Shown here: positions 26,492 through 36,079 of the stretch, piece by piece
Layout of the letters: each line of letters opens with the position of its first letter
Numbering within the stretch: the first letter of the stretch is position 1
NCBI RefSeq assembly: GCF_002979755.1
Contig: NZ_PCPP01000002.1
Coordinates: 124,001-188,000, forward strand
Direction of reading: 5' to 3'
DNA length: 64,000 bases
From: Chryseobacterium culicis
GTDB lineage: Bacteria; Bacteroidota; Bacteroidia; Flavobacteriales; Weeksellaceae
Position numbers and translations under genes: made by a program
Notes under the pieces: model-generated
The model's input: only the letters and a program-made list of their open reading frames with translations
What the model was told of the DNA's origin: nothing
The model's database searches: none

Positions 26492-27235
26492 ATGAAAATA
26501 TTAGAAGGAAAAGTAGCACTAATTACCGGAGCTACAAGAGGAATCGGTAAAGGTATCGCTGAAATGTTTGCTCAGCAAGGGGCAAAAGTAGCATTTACCT
26601 ACGCTGGCTCTGTAGACAAAGCAAAAGAATTAGAAGCAGCTTTAAGTTCTGTAACCCAAATTAAGGGATATCAGTCTGACGCATCAGATTATGATGCTGC
26701 TCAGCAATTGGTGGAAGAAGTAATGGCGGAGTTCGGGCAGATTGATATTTTGGTAAACAATGCAGGGATTACAAAAGATAACCTGTTATTGAGAATGTCC
26801 AAAGAAGATTGGGATAAAGTAATCAAAGTAAACTTAGATTCAGTTTTCAACCTTACAAAAGCGGTAATCAAGCCGATGATGAAGGCTAGATCAGGATCTA
26901 TCATCAATATGACTTCTGTAGTAGGGGTAAAAGGAAATGCCGGACAAGCCAACTATGCAGCTTCTAAAGCTGGGGTAATCGGGTTTACAAAATCTGTGGC
27001 ACTGGAATTAGGATCAAGAAATATCAGATGTAATGCGATTGCTCCTGGATTTATTGAAACGGAAATGACTGCTGTTCTGGATGAAAAAACAGTTCAGGGA
27101 TGGAGAGAGGAAATTCCGATGAAGAGAGGAGGGCAGCCTGCAGATATCGCAAATGCATGTGTATTCTTAGGCAGCGAAATGTCAGCATACATTACCGGAC
27201 AGACATTAAATGTTGACGGTGGAATGTTAACTTAG
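26492..27235 (+). CDS. fabG: 3-oxoacyl-[acyl-carrier-protein] reductase
   Basis: A 247-residue SDR enzyme of fatty-acid elongation that reduces 3-oxoacyl-ACP with NADPH. Seen: TGATRGIGKG, NNAGITKDNLLLRM, INMTSVVGVKGNAGQANYAASKAG holding the Ser-Tyr-Lys triad, and the FabG-typical APGFIETEMT...VDGGMLT ending. I start at the ATG at 26492 (MKILEGKVALITG), the normal FabG N-terminus, rather than at the TTG four codons earlier. The next gene begins three bases after its stop codon. Confidence 0.95.
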   Translation: MKILEGKVALITGATRGIGKGIAEMFAQQGAKVAFTYAGSVDKAKELEAALSSVTQIKGYQSDASDYDAAQQLVEEVMAEFGQIDILVNNAGITKDNLLLRMSKEDWDKVIKVNLDSVFNLTKAVIKPMMKARSGSIINMTSVVGVKGNAGQANYAASKAGVIGFTKSVALELGSRNIRCNAIAPGFIETEMTAVLDEKTVQGWREEIPMKRGGQPADIANACVFLGSEMSAYITGQTLNVDGGMLT

Positions 27236-27238
27236 AAA

Positions 27239-28558
27239 ATGAAAAAAGTACAGAATATAGTAGTATTCTTGTCGGTTTTAATAAGCGTCGGTCTGGCATA
27301 CATTAGTTTTTTTAATGTATATCAGACCGATGATTATTTCTGGTCCTATACTACCAGAAAATTTGGGCTGCTAAAAAGCTTTATAAATACCTATACACAA
27401 TGGGGCGGAAGGTATTTCGGGTATTCTATCAATATGTTTAACCCTGTCTTTTACGACCCTAATAATATTCTTCCGAAAATATATCCTGTTTTTTTAATGC
27501 TGTCCTTTATTGGAGTTTCAGCATTAAACTTTAAAGAATATTTCGGCTATTCTTTGAAAGAGTCCATTAAAAAAGGATTCCTTCTGTTTTTCTTTTATAC
27601 AATGCTTCTGGTAAGTCTTCCGGAGCACTATTTCTGGATCACGGGATCCAATGTATATTTCGTTCCTGTTATCTTATCAGGGATTTTACTCTATATTTTT
27701 AAAAAAAGAGAAGATACGGGACGGAAAATATGGCTTTATCTTTCGGTTTTTCTTATCATCATTCTGATGGGTTCCAATGAAATCCTGGCATTAATTCTTG
27801 AAGGACTTTTGCTAGTCTCCTATTATCAGAAACGCAATAGAGAAAATTTATTTTTGGTGCTGTTAGGAACTTTATTTTTACTTGTATGTTTTCTTGCCCC
27901 GGGAAATTTCAACAGAATGGGAGAGGAGGAAAAAGGAATGGTAATATGGCTGAAAAGGATTGCTCTTTTTGGTGCTGATACCATATATGTAGGATTGAAA
28001 GTGATGATGGTACTTCCATTATTTATAAAGGTTTTTGAAGAAGAACTTAAAAAAATCTCTACTCAGATAACATTTCAAAAAGCATGTCTATTCTGGTCGG
28101 TTTCATTGCTTCCTTTATTATTTACAAGCTATATTCTTACTTCTATTGCAAGACAGTTTGAAAGCATTCTCTTCTATTTTTTAATTACTTTTTCACTGAT
28201 TATCTTCTTTAGATTTGAAAAAATTAAAAAGGTTTGGTGGATTTCTCTCTGTATTGTGTTTCTTCCTGAGCTTAAAATTTTCCCGGAGAAATATGCTTAT
28301 TTTAACATTGATTTTAATGGTGAAAATATAATAATGGAGCTTTTTACTACAGATCTTAAGAAGTATGAAAGAGAGATGAATGAAAGAGTTGATATAATTA
28401 AAAATTCTTCACAGGATTCTGTGGTGGTAGATAAGATCAAAGAAGTTCCGAGAATTTTATATATCGATGAAATGGCTTCTGTAAAAGAGCAGGAAACCTA
28501 TGTAAATGACCAGCTTCAAAAATATTTCAATAAAAAATATATCCGAACAAAAGAATAA
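27239..28558 (+). CDS. Polytopic membrane protein, DUF6056/GT-C-like
   Basis: A 439-residue inner-membrane protein with about nine or ten hydrophobic segments and a soluble C-terminal tail of about 90 residues. After the first helix comes YQTDDYFW (Asp31-Asp32) and then NTYTQWGGRYFGY; an acidic pair in the first external loop is typical of GT-C glycosyltransferases, and the layout resembles DUF6056 proteins. The function is unproven; a sugar or lipid-linked-sugar transfer at the outer face of the inner membrane is the natural guess. It is co-transcribed with fabG (three-base gap) and ends in a clear terminator. Confidence 0.7.
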   Translation: MKKVQNIVVFLSVLISVGLAYISFFNVYQTDDYFWSYTTRKFGLLKSFINTYTQWGGRYFGYSINMFNPVFYDPNNILPKIYPVFLMLSFIGVSALNFKEYFGYSLKESIKKGFLLFFFYTMLLVSLPEHYFWITGSNVYFVPVILSGILLYIFKKREDTGRKIWLYLSVFLIIILMGSNEILALILEGLLLVSYYQKRNRENLFLVLLGTLFLLVCFLAPGNFNRMGEEEKGMVIWLKRIALFGADTIYVGLKVMMVLPLFIKVFEEELKKISTQITFQKACLFWSVSLLPLLFTSYILTSIARQFESILFYFLITFSLIIFFRFEKIKKVWWISLCIVFLPELKIFPEKYAYFNIDFNGENIIMELFTTDLKKYEREMNERVDIIKNSSQDSVVVDKIKEVPRILYIDEMASVKEQETYVNDQLQKYFNKKYIRTKE

Positions 28559-28560
28559 AT

Positions 28561-28594
28561 AAAGGCTTTAGATAATATTCTAAAGCCTTTTGTT
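28561..28594 (+). terminator. Terminator of the fabG operon
   Basis: A 12-bp perfect stem AAAGGCTTTAGA (28561-28572) / TCTAAAGCCTTT (28579-28590), then TGTTTTATTT. It may also serve convergent guaC. Confidence 0.8.
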
Positions 28595-28600
28595 TTATTT

Positions 28601-29641
28601 CTAGTCCTTAAAAACCTGGTTTTCCTGTTCCTGAACTCTGATAAAAGTAGTTCTCTTGGAAAGCTCTTTAAGCTTTGAAGCCCCTACATACGTACACGTG
28701 GATCTTACTCCTCCTAAAATATCCTTTACAGTTTCTGAAACCGGACCTTTATAAGCCACTTTTACAGTTTTCCCTTCAGAAGCACGGTATTCTGCTACAC
28801 CTCCGGAATGCTTGTCCATTGCGGTTTTAGAACTCATCCCATAGAAAAGACGGTATTTTTTACCGTTTTCTTCAATCATCTCTCCGCCGCTTTCGTCGTG
28901 ACCGGCAAACATTCCGCCCAGCATTACGAAATCTGCCCCGCCACCGAAAGCCTTTGCTACATCACCAGGAACTTTACATCCTCCATCTGCAATGATATGA
29001 CCTCCCAAACCATGAGCAGCATCAGAACACTCAATAATAGCCGAAAGCTGAGGATATCCTACTCCTGTTTTTACTCTGGTTGTACACACTGATCCAGGGC
29101 CAATACCTACTTTTATGATGTCTGCACCCACTAAAAGAAGTTCTTCCACCATTTCTCCGGTAACCACATTTCCTGCGATAATAATTTTATCCGGGAAATT
29201 AGCCCTTGCCTTCTTCACAAATCCAACGAAATGCTCGGAATAGCCATTGGCTACATCTATGCAGAGAAACTCAATTTTTGGATGCTTTTCGAGGATATGT
29301 TTTATTTTTTCTTCATCTGCTTTTCCTGTTCCTGTACTCAAAGCAATATACTGATGAATACTTTCAGGCTGGCTTTCCAGAAACAGACTCCATTCATCAG
29401 GAGTATAATGCTTGTGAACCGCTGTAATAATTTTTTCCTTTGCCAGCTCAACGGCCATTTCAAAAGTTCCTACCGTATCCATGTTGGCTGCAATTACAGG
29501 AACTCCTGTCCATTTTTTCTTCGTATGTTTAAAGGTAAATTCTCTTTGTAAATCAACTTCTGAACGGGATTTTAAAGTAGAACGTTTAGGGCGGAACATT
29601 ACATCCTTGAAACCCAGTTTTATGTCATATTCTATACGCAT
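28601..29641 (-). CDS. guaC: GMP reductase
   Basis: A 346-residue enzyme of the IMPDH/GMPR family, the length of E. coli GuaC, which converts GMP to IMP with NADPH and ammonia release in purine salvage. Seen: [20 protein letters not shown] at the N-terminus, [11 protein letters not shown] with the catalytic Cys186 in the same numbering as E. coli, then [27 protein letters not shown] and the flap [24 protein letters not shown]. There are no CBS domains, which separates it from IMP dehydrogenase. Monocistronic. Confidence 0.95.
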   Translation of the reverse strand: MRIEYDIKLGFKDVMFRPKRSTLKSRSEVDLQREFTFKHTKKKWTGVPVIAANMDTVGTFEMAVELAKEKIITAVHKHYTPDEWSLFLESQPESIHQYIALSTGTGKADEEKIKHILEKHPKIEFLCIDVANGYSEHFVGFVKKARANFPDKIIIAGNVVTGEMVEELLLVGADIIKVGIGPGSVCTTRVKTGVGYPQLSAIIECSDAAHGLGGHIIADGGCKVPGDVAKAFGGGADFVMLGGMFAGHDESGGEMIEENGKKYRLFYGMSSKTAMDKHSGGVAEYRASEGKTVKVAYKGPVSETVKDILGGVRSTCTYVGASKLKELSKRTTFIRVQEQENQVFKD

Positions 29642-29729
29642 TTTGTAATTATTTGTCAGAATAAAGGTAGTAAATAATCTTGAACAGAGTGTTTCTATGA
29701 TGATGGATTTTCCAGTTTATGAAACAAAA

Positions 29730-29768
29730 AAAATACGGTTTGAAAATAAGTTTTTCAAACCGTATTTT
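29730..29768. terminator. surE terminator
   Basis: A 17-bp perfect stem (29730-29746 with 29752-29768, core TACGGTTTGAAAA) and a 5-base loop, between surE and guaC; A-run on the left gives a T-run for minus-strand transcripts. Confidence 0.8.
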
Positions 29769-29827
29769 AATTATTTAAAAGCTTTGCTTTAGCGTAGATT
29801 AAATAGAAGACTCTGATATTCTCAGAA

Positions 29828-30616
29828 TTATTTTGCTTCTTTTATCCCTTCAAAAGTCATCACTTCTTCTAATGTTTTCATGTATTCATAAGCTGTAAGA
29901 TCAAACTTTACCGGAACAATAGAAATATATCCGTTGGCCAATGCCGTTTCATCAGCATCTTCAGAATCATCCATATTGTTGAAATATCCTGTTAGCCAGT
30001 AATATTTTTTCCCATGTGGATTGATTCTCTCATCAAAACTTTCTTCCCATTTGGCATGAGCCTGTTTACATACTTTTACCCCTTTTATTTCTTCTTTCGA
30101 AAGCTTAGGAATATTGACATTCAATACAATTCCTTTTGGCATTGGATTTTCCAGGGTTCTTCTTACGATATTCTGAATAAATTCTTTAGCTTGGCTAAAA
30201 TCAGCTTCCCAGCTGAAATCCAGTAATGAAAATCCAATCGCAGGAATTCCTTCTACACCTGCTTCTACAGCAGCAGACATTGTCCCCGAATAAATCACAT
30301 TGATAGAAGAATTTGCTCCGTGATTGATTCCGGAAACTACAATGTCAGGTCTTCTCGTTAGAATTTTATCAAGAGCCATTTTTACACAGTCTACCGGAGT
30401 TCCGCTGCAGGAAAAATCTGTCTGCGGGCCTTCCAGCGTAACTTCTTCGTAGCTGAGGGTAGAATTAATGGTAATAGCGTGGCCTTTTCCACTTTGAGGA
30501 GAGTTGGGGGCTACAACAACTACTTCTCCGATTTCATTCATAAAATTTACAAGATTTCTGATACCAGGAGCTGTAATTCCATCATCATTAGTAACCAGAA
30601 TAAGCGGTCTTTCCAT
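29828..30616 (-). CDS. surE: 5'/3'-nucleotidase SurE
   Basis: A 262-residue phosphatase that dephosphorylates nucleoside monophosphates in stationary-phase survival. Seen: the metal-binding VTNDDGITAPGI near 8-19, APNSPQSGKGHAIT, SCSGTPVDCVKMAL, VSGINHGANSSINVIYSGTMSAAVEA and DFSWEAD. Length is typical. It is a single-gene unit whose terminator is the long hairpin downstream. Cytoplasmic. Confidence 0.95.
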   Translation of the reverse strand: MERPLILVTNDDGITAPGIRNLVNFMNEIGEVVVVAPNSPQSGKGHAITINSTLSYEEVTLEGPQTDFSCSGTPVDCVKMALDKILTRRPDIVVSGINHGANSSINVIYSGTMSAAVEAGVEGIPAIGFSLLDFSWEADFSQAKEFIQNIVRRTLENPMPKGIVLNVNIPKLSKEEIKGVKVCKQAHAKWEESFDERINPHGKKYYWLTGYFNNMDDSEDADETALANGYISIVPVKFDLTAYEYMKTLEEVMTFEGIKEAK

Positions 30617-30828
30617 AAATTATCTTTAATTTTTTATTCAAATAGAGTGAATCTGTTCATTTTCAGAATTGAACAGATAGATTTTCAACACATCAAATGT
30701 AGGTAAAAATCAGACGCAATAAAATACCAGATTGGGATTGGCTGTTGTAAAAAGAGAAGTAAGATTCTCATACTATGGCTTATAGAATAGAGAATTAAGC
30801 ATAGAAGGAAAAGGACAAAGCGCAAAAA

Positions 30829-30874
30829 ATAAAACTGAAATGAAGTAAATTTAATATGAATTTCATTTCAGTTT
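30829..30874. terminator. Terminator of the small lmo0937-type gene
   Basis: A 14-bp perfect stem AAAACTGAAATGAA (30829-30842) / TTCATTTCAGTTTT (30860-30873) with a 17-base AT-rich loop, 30 bases past the stop codon of the gene at 30904 on the minus strand. Confidence 0.65.
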
Positions 30875-30903
30875 TAATTGAAGTGGTTTTACAAAATAAT
30901 AAA

Positions 30904-31418
<515 letters not shown>

Positions 31419-33548
31419 ATGTGGAAAAATTTCAAACTGAATAAATTTTTACTCCTTATTCCATTAACCAGTCTAATGTTTTGTTTCAACTCGCCAAAGA
31501 ATGACGATGAAAAGATGCAGACGATAATGGTGAGCGTAAAAAACACACTTTCTTATCTGCATTATAGTCCAAAGTCTATCAATGATGCCTATTCGAAGGA
31601 CGTTTATAAGCATTATTTCGAATTGGTAGATCCAGCAAAAAGATATTTTCTGCAATCTGATATGGATGAATTCAGCAAGCATGAAACAAAGCTTGATGAC
31701 TATATCGGGCAAGGTGATCTGACATTCTACAAACTTACGATTGACAGACTCTACCAAAGAGTGGATGAGATTGATAAAATCACACAGGATATCTTCAGTA
31801 AGCCTATTAATCTTCAGGAAGATGAAACGCTTACCCTTGAGCCAAAACTAAAAAAAGTACCTGCCAATAAGCAGGAACAGTATAATGAGTGGAAAAAATT
31901 CATCAAATACAACATCCTTCAGGAAGTTGAGTCGATGAACAGTAAAGAAGAAGCTCAGAAAGAAAAGAAAGACTCTGTTCAAAAGTACAAGCTGAAAGAT
32001 ACTATCAAGTTTAAAGTTCTTACTCAGGATGAAAAAATCAAAAAAGCGACTGATGAAGTAAAAGACCTTGTAAAAGACACCTTTACAAGATTTAAAAAGA
32101 GAAAGAAAATGGATTGGTTTACGGTGTATATGAATGCTTATACTGAGGTATTCGATCCGCACACTAACTATTATTCTCCAAAAGATAAAGAAGATTTTGA
32201 TACTCAGTTTACCGGAAAAGTAATTGGTATCGGAGCCCTGATTCAGGAGAAAAAAGGAAACCTGTATTTAGGAGCCCTTACCATTGGAGCACCGGCATGG
32301 AAATCTAAACAGCTTTCTGAGGGTGATAAAATCCTGAAAGTAAAATCTAAACCGAAAGAAGATGCTGTAAATGTTGTAGGAATGCTTTCTGATGAAGCCG
32401 TAAGACTGATCAGAGGAGAGAAAGGAACACCCGTAACATTAACGGTTCAGAAGAAAGACGGAACGATTAAAGATGTAACCATGATCCGTGAGGAAGTAGC
32501 TATTGAAGATACTTTCGCAAGAAGTATCGTAGTGAATACTCCAAATGGAAAAAAATATGGTTTTATCAACCTTCCAAGTTTTAATGCTGATTTTGAAAAT
32601 GCCAAAGGAAGAAACGCTTCTGATGACATCAAAAATGAAATCATTAAACTTAAAGAACAGAACATTCAGGGAATCATTCTTGACCTTAGAAATAATGGTG
32701 GAGGTTCTTTAACTGAAGTAGGGGATATTATGGGGCTTTTCATGGAAGCTGGTCCTTACGTACAGGTGAAGGATGGAAACGGGAAAATACAGACTCTTAA
32801 GAATAAAAATGAAACTCCGATCTGGACAGGTCCGCTTGTAATCATGCAAAATGAACTTTCCGCTTCAGCTTCAGAAATCCTTGCAGGAGTAATGCAGGAT
32901 AACGGAAGAGCAATGATCATAGGATCTCCGCAGTCTTTCGGAAAAGGTACCGTTCAGACTTTTGTTGATCTGAACAGATTCCTGAATACCGAAGATGATT
33001 TTGGATCTTTAAAGCTGACGATTCAGAAATTCTACAGAATTACAGGAGAATCTACACAGAGAAAAGGAATTGTTTCTGATATTCAGATGAAAGACTTCTT
33101 TACCTATGCAGAAGTAGGAGAGCGATATGATGATTATGCGCTGGCATGGGATAAAATTCCACCTACAAAATTCGAGAAACTGAACTATTTCAATATTCAG
33201 GCGCTGGAAAAAGCAAGTGCAGACAGAATGGCTAAAAACAGCAATTATCAGTTGTTATTAGAATCTGCTCAATGGAGAGAAAAACTGGATAAAGAAGAAA
33301 ATATCACTTTGAATATCACCAAGTTCAACGAGCTGATGAAGAACAGAAAGTCTCAGATTGAAAAGTTCAAAGCTTTGACAAAATTTGAAAACGGACTTCA
33401 GTTCATGATGTATCCAAGTGAAATTGAAAGAGAGAAAAAAGATGAAGCTTTCAAGAAAAAATCTGAAATGTGGATCAAGAATCTGAAAAAAGATCTTTAC
33501 CTGCAGGAAGCAATGAATATTGTATCAGATATGGGAGCTAAATCCTAA
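31419..33548 (+). CDS. prc: Carboxy-terminal (tail-specific) processing protease, S41A
   Basis: A 709-residue periplasmic protease of the Prc/Tsp type. N-terminal signal sequence (LNKFLLLIPLTSLMFCF), a helical N-terminal domain including DPAKRYFLQSDMDEF (71-85), a PDZ domain (about 265-360), and the S41 core with SASASEIL (nucleophile probably Ser483) and GSPQSFGKGTVQ (Lys509), the Ser-Lys dyad. The C-terminal 140 residues correspond to the DUF3340 region of Prc. It removes or processes C-terminally tagged and envelope proteins. Transcribed alone, with a strong terminator. Confidence 0.93.
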   Translation: MWKNFKLNKFLLLIPLTSLMFCFNSPKNDDEKMQTIMVSVKNTLSYLHYSPKSINDAYSKDVYKHYFELVDPAKRYFLQSDMDEFSKHETKLDDYIGQGDLTFYKLTIDRLYQRVDEIDKITQDIFSKPINLQEDETLTLEPKLKKVPANKQEQYNEWKKFIKYNILQEVESMNSKEEAQKEKKDSVQKYKLKDTIKFKVLTQDEKIKKATDEVKDLVKDTFTRFKKRKKMDWFTVYMNAYTEVFDPHTNYYSPKDKEDFDTQFTGKVIGIGALIQEKKGNLYLGALTIGAPAWKSKQLSEGDKILKVKSKPKEDAVNVVGMLSDEAVRLIRGEKGTPVTLTVQKKDGTIKDVTMIREEVAIEDTFARSIVVNTPNGKKYGFINLPSFNADFENAKGRNASDDIKNEIIKLKEQNIQGIILDLRNNGGGSLTEVGDIMGLFMEAGPYVQVKDGNGKIQTLKNKNETPIWTGPLVIMQNELSASASEILAGVMQDNGRAMIIGSPQSFGKGTVQTFVDLNRFLNTEDDFGSLKLTIQKFYRITGESTQRKGIVSDIQMKDFFTYAEVGERYDDYALAWDKIPPTKFEKLNYFNIQALEKASADRMAKNSNYQLLLESAQWREKLDKEENITLNITKFNELMKNRKSQIEKFKALTKFENGLQFMMYPSEIEREKKDEAFKKKSEMWIKNLKKDLYLQEAMNIVSDMGAKS

Positions 33549-33556
33549 ACATAAAA

Positions 33557-33587
33557 AAACCGCTAATGAAAATTAGCGGTTTTTTTA
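33557..33587 (+). terminator. prc terminator
   Basis: ACCGCTAAT / ATTAGCGGT (33559-33580) with a 4-base loop and seven T, nine bases after the prc stop codon; A-run on the left makes it usable for convergent sodC too. Confidence 0.85.
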
Positions 33588-33601
33588 TTGAGTACAGTAG
33601 A

Positions 33602-34105
33602 TTACTTAATTTCTACACATCCCACTCTTCCTCCGGCATTTCCGGTAGGCTGAGTATGGAAATCATCCGCTGCTGCGTGTACAATAAGACCTTTTCCGAT
33701 GATGTTTTTAGATTCATCTGTACAGCCCAGACACCATTTGTCTGTTTTGAAAGTCAATGTTGCAGTTCCGTTCTGATCAGCAACCAGGTTTCCTATATCT
33801 CCCATATGGAAGTGTTCAGCTCCCCATTTACCATGATCATTCTTGGAAGGATTCCAGTGGCCACCGGTAGACGTTCCGTCTGCAGCAGAGCAGTCTCCTT
33901 TTTCATGAATGTGTACTGCATGGATTCCAGGAGTAAGGTTGGTGATGTCCAGCTTCATTGTTACTTCATTTCCATTTTGAGTAAACTTCGCTGTTCCTCC
34001 TGTCTGTGTTCCGCTTTTGGCATTTACCGAGTATGTTTTTGTTGTTCCGCACGAAACGGCAAAAACTGCAAATCCCGCCAATAATGCTAATGTTTGTACT
34101 TTCAT
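33602..34105 (-). CDS. sodC: Cu/Zn superoxide dismutase family lipoprotein
   Basis: A 167-residue protein with a lipoprotein signal (LLAGFAVFAVSC, Cys19). All metal ligands of the family can be placed: Cu ligands His65 and His67 (HAVHIH), His83 and His143, Zn ligands His83, His91, His100 and Asp103; the disulphide pair is likely Cys72 and Cys163, and GRVGC holds the active-site Arg. It should destroy superoxide in the periplasm or at the outer membrane. The CLGC (125-128) pair is extra. Single gene, convergent with prc. Confidence 0.92.
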   Translation of the reverse strand: MKVQTLALLAGFAVFAVSCGTTKTYSVNAKSGTQTGGTAKFTQNGNEVTMKLDITNLTPGIHAVHIHEKGDCSAADGTSTGGHWNPSKNDHGKWGAEHFHMGDIGNLVADQNGTATLTFKTDKWCLGCTDESKNIIGKGLIVHAAADDFHTQPTGNAGGRVGCVEIK

Positions 34106-34347
34106 TTGTTAAATGATTTATAGTGATTTTACGATAAATTTAAAAAAGATTTTCCAAAGGGCTTTATGATCTCACTCTTTTTTGAAAAACTTAGTTTGAA
34201 TGATACTGCAATCCGGCTTGTTTTAACCTTAAATTCTGAAAGGTTGTCTGAAGGGTAACTTCTTTAAAAAGAGGCGAAAAAAAGCTTATTTTTAGTCTTT
34301 AGAAAGTAACTTATTAATCCAGTATCTGCGGTAAGAAAAAATAGAGC

Positions 34348-34998
34348 ATGATTATTCTGTATACATTCATTAGTGAAGCAAATCACCAGCCTCTTCTTGA
34401 CAGGTATCTGCCTGTTTTTTCTCAGGAAAGTAAACAGAATATTCTGAGATACAGGAGATGGCAGGATGCTCAGCTTTCCTTACTGGGAAAAGTCCTTTTA
34501 GAATATGGATTAAAGACTTATTATAACATTTCTGATATTGAAACAGATGTTCTCACGAATAAAAAACCTTATTTAAAAGGAAATGATCTTCATTTTAATA
34601 TATCCCATTCCAAAAATCTTGTTACCTGCGCTATTGCAGAATATTCCTTGGGAATAGATGTTGAATTTAATGATCAGAAAATTAGCTATCAGGATTTTAT
34701 ATTTCAAATGACCGACAAAGAGCTTCAGGAAATCCAAAATTCTGAGGATAAGATGAAACAATTTTTCATGTATTGGACGCGAAAAGAAGCCGTAATAAAG
34801 GCCCACGGAGCCGGAATGATTCTTCCTCTGGATTCTTTTGAAATAATAAATAATGAATGCCATATTGTAGGTGAAAAGTTCTTTACCAAAGAGATTTTCA
34901 TTCATAAAGAGTATCATAGCTGTATTGCCTCCTCAGATCAGAAAATTAAAGAGGTGATGCCAATTATTAAATACATTGAAGAAGATATTTTACTATAA
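34348..34998 (+). CDS. 4'-phosphopantetheinyl transferase (Sfp type)
   Basis: A 216-residue enzyme that transfers the phosphopantetheine arm from CoA to carrier proteins. Seen: FNISHSKNLVTCAI (83-96), the magnesium-binding GIDVE (102-106) and WTRKEAVIKAHG (143-154), the two signature motifs of the Sfp/AcpT superfamily. No NRPS, PKS or carrier protein gene is nearby, so its partner may be the fatty-acid ACP or a pathway elsewhere. Cytoplasmic. Confidence 0.9.
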   Translation: MIILYTFISEANHQPLLDRYLPVFSQESKQNILRYRRWQDAQLSLLGKVLLEYGLKTYYNISDIETDVLTNKKPYLKGNDLHFNISHSKNLVTCAIAEYSLGIDVEFNDQKISYQDFIFQMTDKELQEIQNSEDKMKQFFMYWTRKEAVIKAHGAGMILPLDSFEIINNECHIVGEKFFTKEIFIHKEYHSCIASSDQKIKEVMPIIKYIEEDILL

Positions 34999-35058
34999 AA
35001 AATGAAACAGGGTTCTGATAATAGCAATAAAAGACAACATAATTCCGCTATGGAAAAA

Positions 35059-35066
35059 TATCTTTG
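35059..35066 (+). promoter_or_regulatory. -7 promoter element of the AraC-type gene
   Basis: TATCTTTG fits TAnnTTTG, 18 bases before the GTG start at 35085, so the leader is very short. Confidence 0.5.
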
Positions 35067-35084
35067 TGAAATAACAACTTTGAA

Positions 35085-35987
35085 GTGGAAGAATATAAAA
35101 TACGGATTGTAAAAACAATTCAATATATTGACAGCCATATTGATGCAGATCTGTCTCTGGAAAAAGTTTCAGAGGTAAGTGCCTATTCACCGTTTCATTT
35201 TCATAGGATATTTAAACTGGTTACAGGGGAAACCCTTCAGAGCTACATTATCAGGAAGAAAATAGAAAAAAGTGCCCTTCATCTGGCGGTTCATAAAAAT
35301 ATGGAAATCAAAGATATCTATTGGGATCTGGGTTTCTCTAATCATTCAGTTTTTTGCAAGACATTTAAAAAATATTACGGTCTGGCTCCCACAGAATTTC
35401 GCAGATCAGCTCCGGAGAAGTTTCACAAGATTTTACAAATACAAAGCAAGAACGGACAAGTGGATACGGTTTTCAGCCAATACATTTGCAACATTGAAAA
35501 CCTGTTAAACTGGACTAAAATGAATTTAAAAATCGAAGTAAAAGAAATGCCGGAAATGAATCTGGCATCCGTGATGAGCCTTGGAATTGCCAATGTAGAA
35601 CCTTCTTTCAACCTCTTAATAGACTGGGCAAAAAAGAAAAGCCTTTTTCCGCGGGAGAATGTGAAAATGATTTCTGTGTATCATGACAGCTGCAAAATAA
35701 CACCTCTTGATAAAGTCAGAATCCATGCCTGTATGCTTTTGGATGAAAGACTCTCAAAACAGGAGGGCGAAGTATTTCCCGAAACGATAGATGGCGGAAA
35801 ATACATTGTGGGAAGCGGTGAAGTTACTTTGGATGACTTTGAACAATGCTGGGTTTCTATGTTTTTGTGGATGAATGAGAACAATTATTCTACACGAAGA
35901 ACCTTTCCCTATGAGATCTATCACACCAATTTTAAAGAACATCCGGAAGGAAAGATGATCGTGGATTTTTGCATCCCGGTTCATTAA
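35085..35987 (+). CDS. AraC-family regulator with C-terminal GyrI-like domain
   Basis: A 300-residue DNA-binding protein starting with GTG. The N-terminal 100 residues are two helix-turn-helix units of AraC type (SLEKVSEVSAYSPFHFHRIFK and DIYWDLGFSNHSVFCKTFKK...GLAPTEFR). Residues 145-300 form a GyrI-like/effector-binding domain (EMPEMNLASVMSLG..., GGKYIVGSGEVTLDDF). Proteins of this Rob/SoxS-like layout sense small hydrophobic compounds. It directly precedes the TonB-dependent receptor operon, but the two are separated by a hairpin and by a different operator pair, so the link is open. Confidence 0.9.
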   Translation: MEEYKIRIVKTIQYIDSHIDADLSLEKVSEVSAYSPFHFHRIFKLVTGETLQSYIIRKKIEKSALHLAVHKNMEIKDIYWDLGFSNHSVFCKTFKKYYGLAPTEFRRSAPEKFHKILQIQSKNGQVDTVFSQYICNIENLLNWTKMNLKIEVKEMPEMNLASVMSLGIANVEPSFNLLIDWAKKKSLFPRENVKMISVYHDSCKITPLDKVRIHACMLLDERLSKQEGEVFPETIDGGKYIVGSGEVTLDDFEQCWVSMFLWMNENNYSTRRTFPYEIYHTNFKEHPEGKMIVDFCIPVH

Positions 35988-35988
35988 T

Positions 35989-36019
35989 TACCATTCGGAA
36001 GCAAAAGAATGCCTTTCAG
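35989..36019 (+). promoter_or_regulatory. Putative LytTR operator 1
   Basis: TACCATTCGG (35989-35998) and TGCCTTTCAG (36010-36019), 7 of 10 identical, start-to-start distance 21 bp, the spacing of paired LytTR half-sites. 34 bases separate it from the -7 element TATTTTTG of the receptor operon. Confidence 0.6.
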
Positions 36020-36045
36020 TAATAATTTTTTTACAGAAGGGCATT
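36008..36045 (+). terminator. Possible terminator of the AraC-type gene
   Basis: AATGCCTTTC (36008-36017) pairs with GAAGGGCATT (36036-36045) with one wobble; T-rich sequence follows. It overlaps the second half-site of operator 1. Confidence 0.45.
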
Positions 36046-36053
36046 TCTTATCC

Positions 36054-36061
36054 TATTTTTG
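36054..36061 (+). promoter_or_regulatory. -7 promoter element of the TonB-receptor operon
   Basis: TATTTTTG fits TAnnTTTG, 18 bases before the chosen ATG at 36080; it also argues against the TTG at 36059 as start codon, since that would lie upstream of the transcript. Confidence 0.6.
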
Positions 36062-36079
36062 ATCCAGAAAACAATAAAA

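Noticed and set aside
28681..28710. CACGTG core in guaC as a possible third parS
   Set aside because: Flanks (GTACACGTGGAT) do not match the TGTTTCACGTGAAACA consensus.
36059..36079. TTG at 36059 as start of the TonB receptor
   Set aside because: It overlaps the predicted -7 element TATTTTTG; the ATG at 36080 gives a normal signal peptide.
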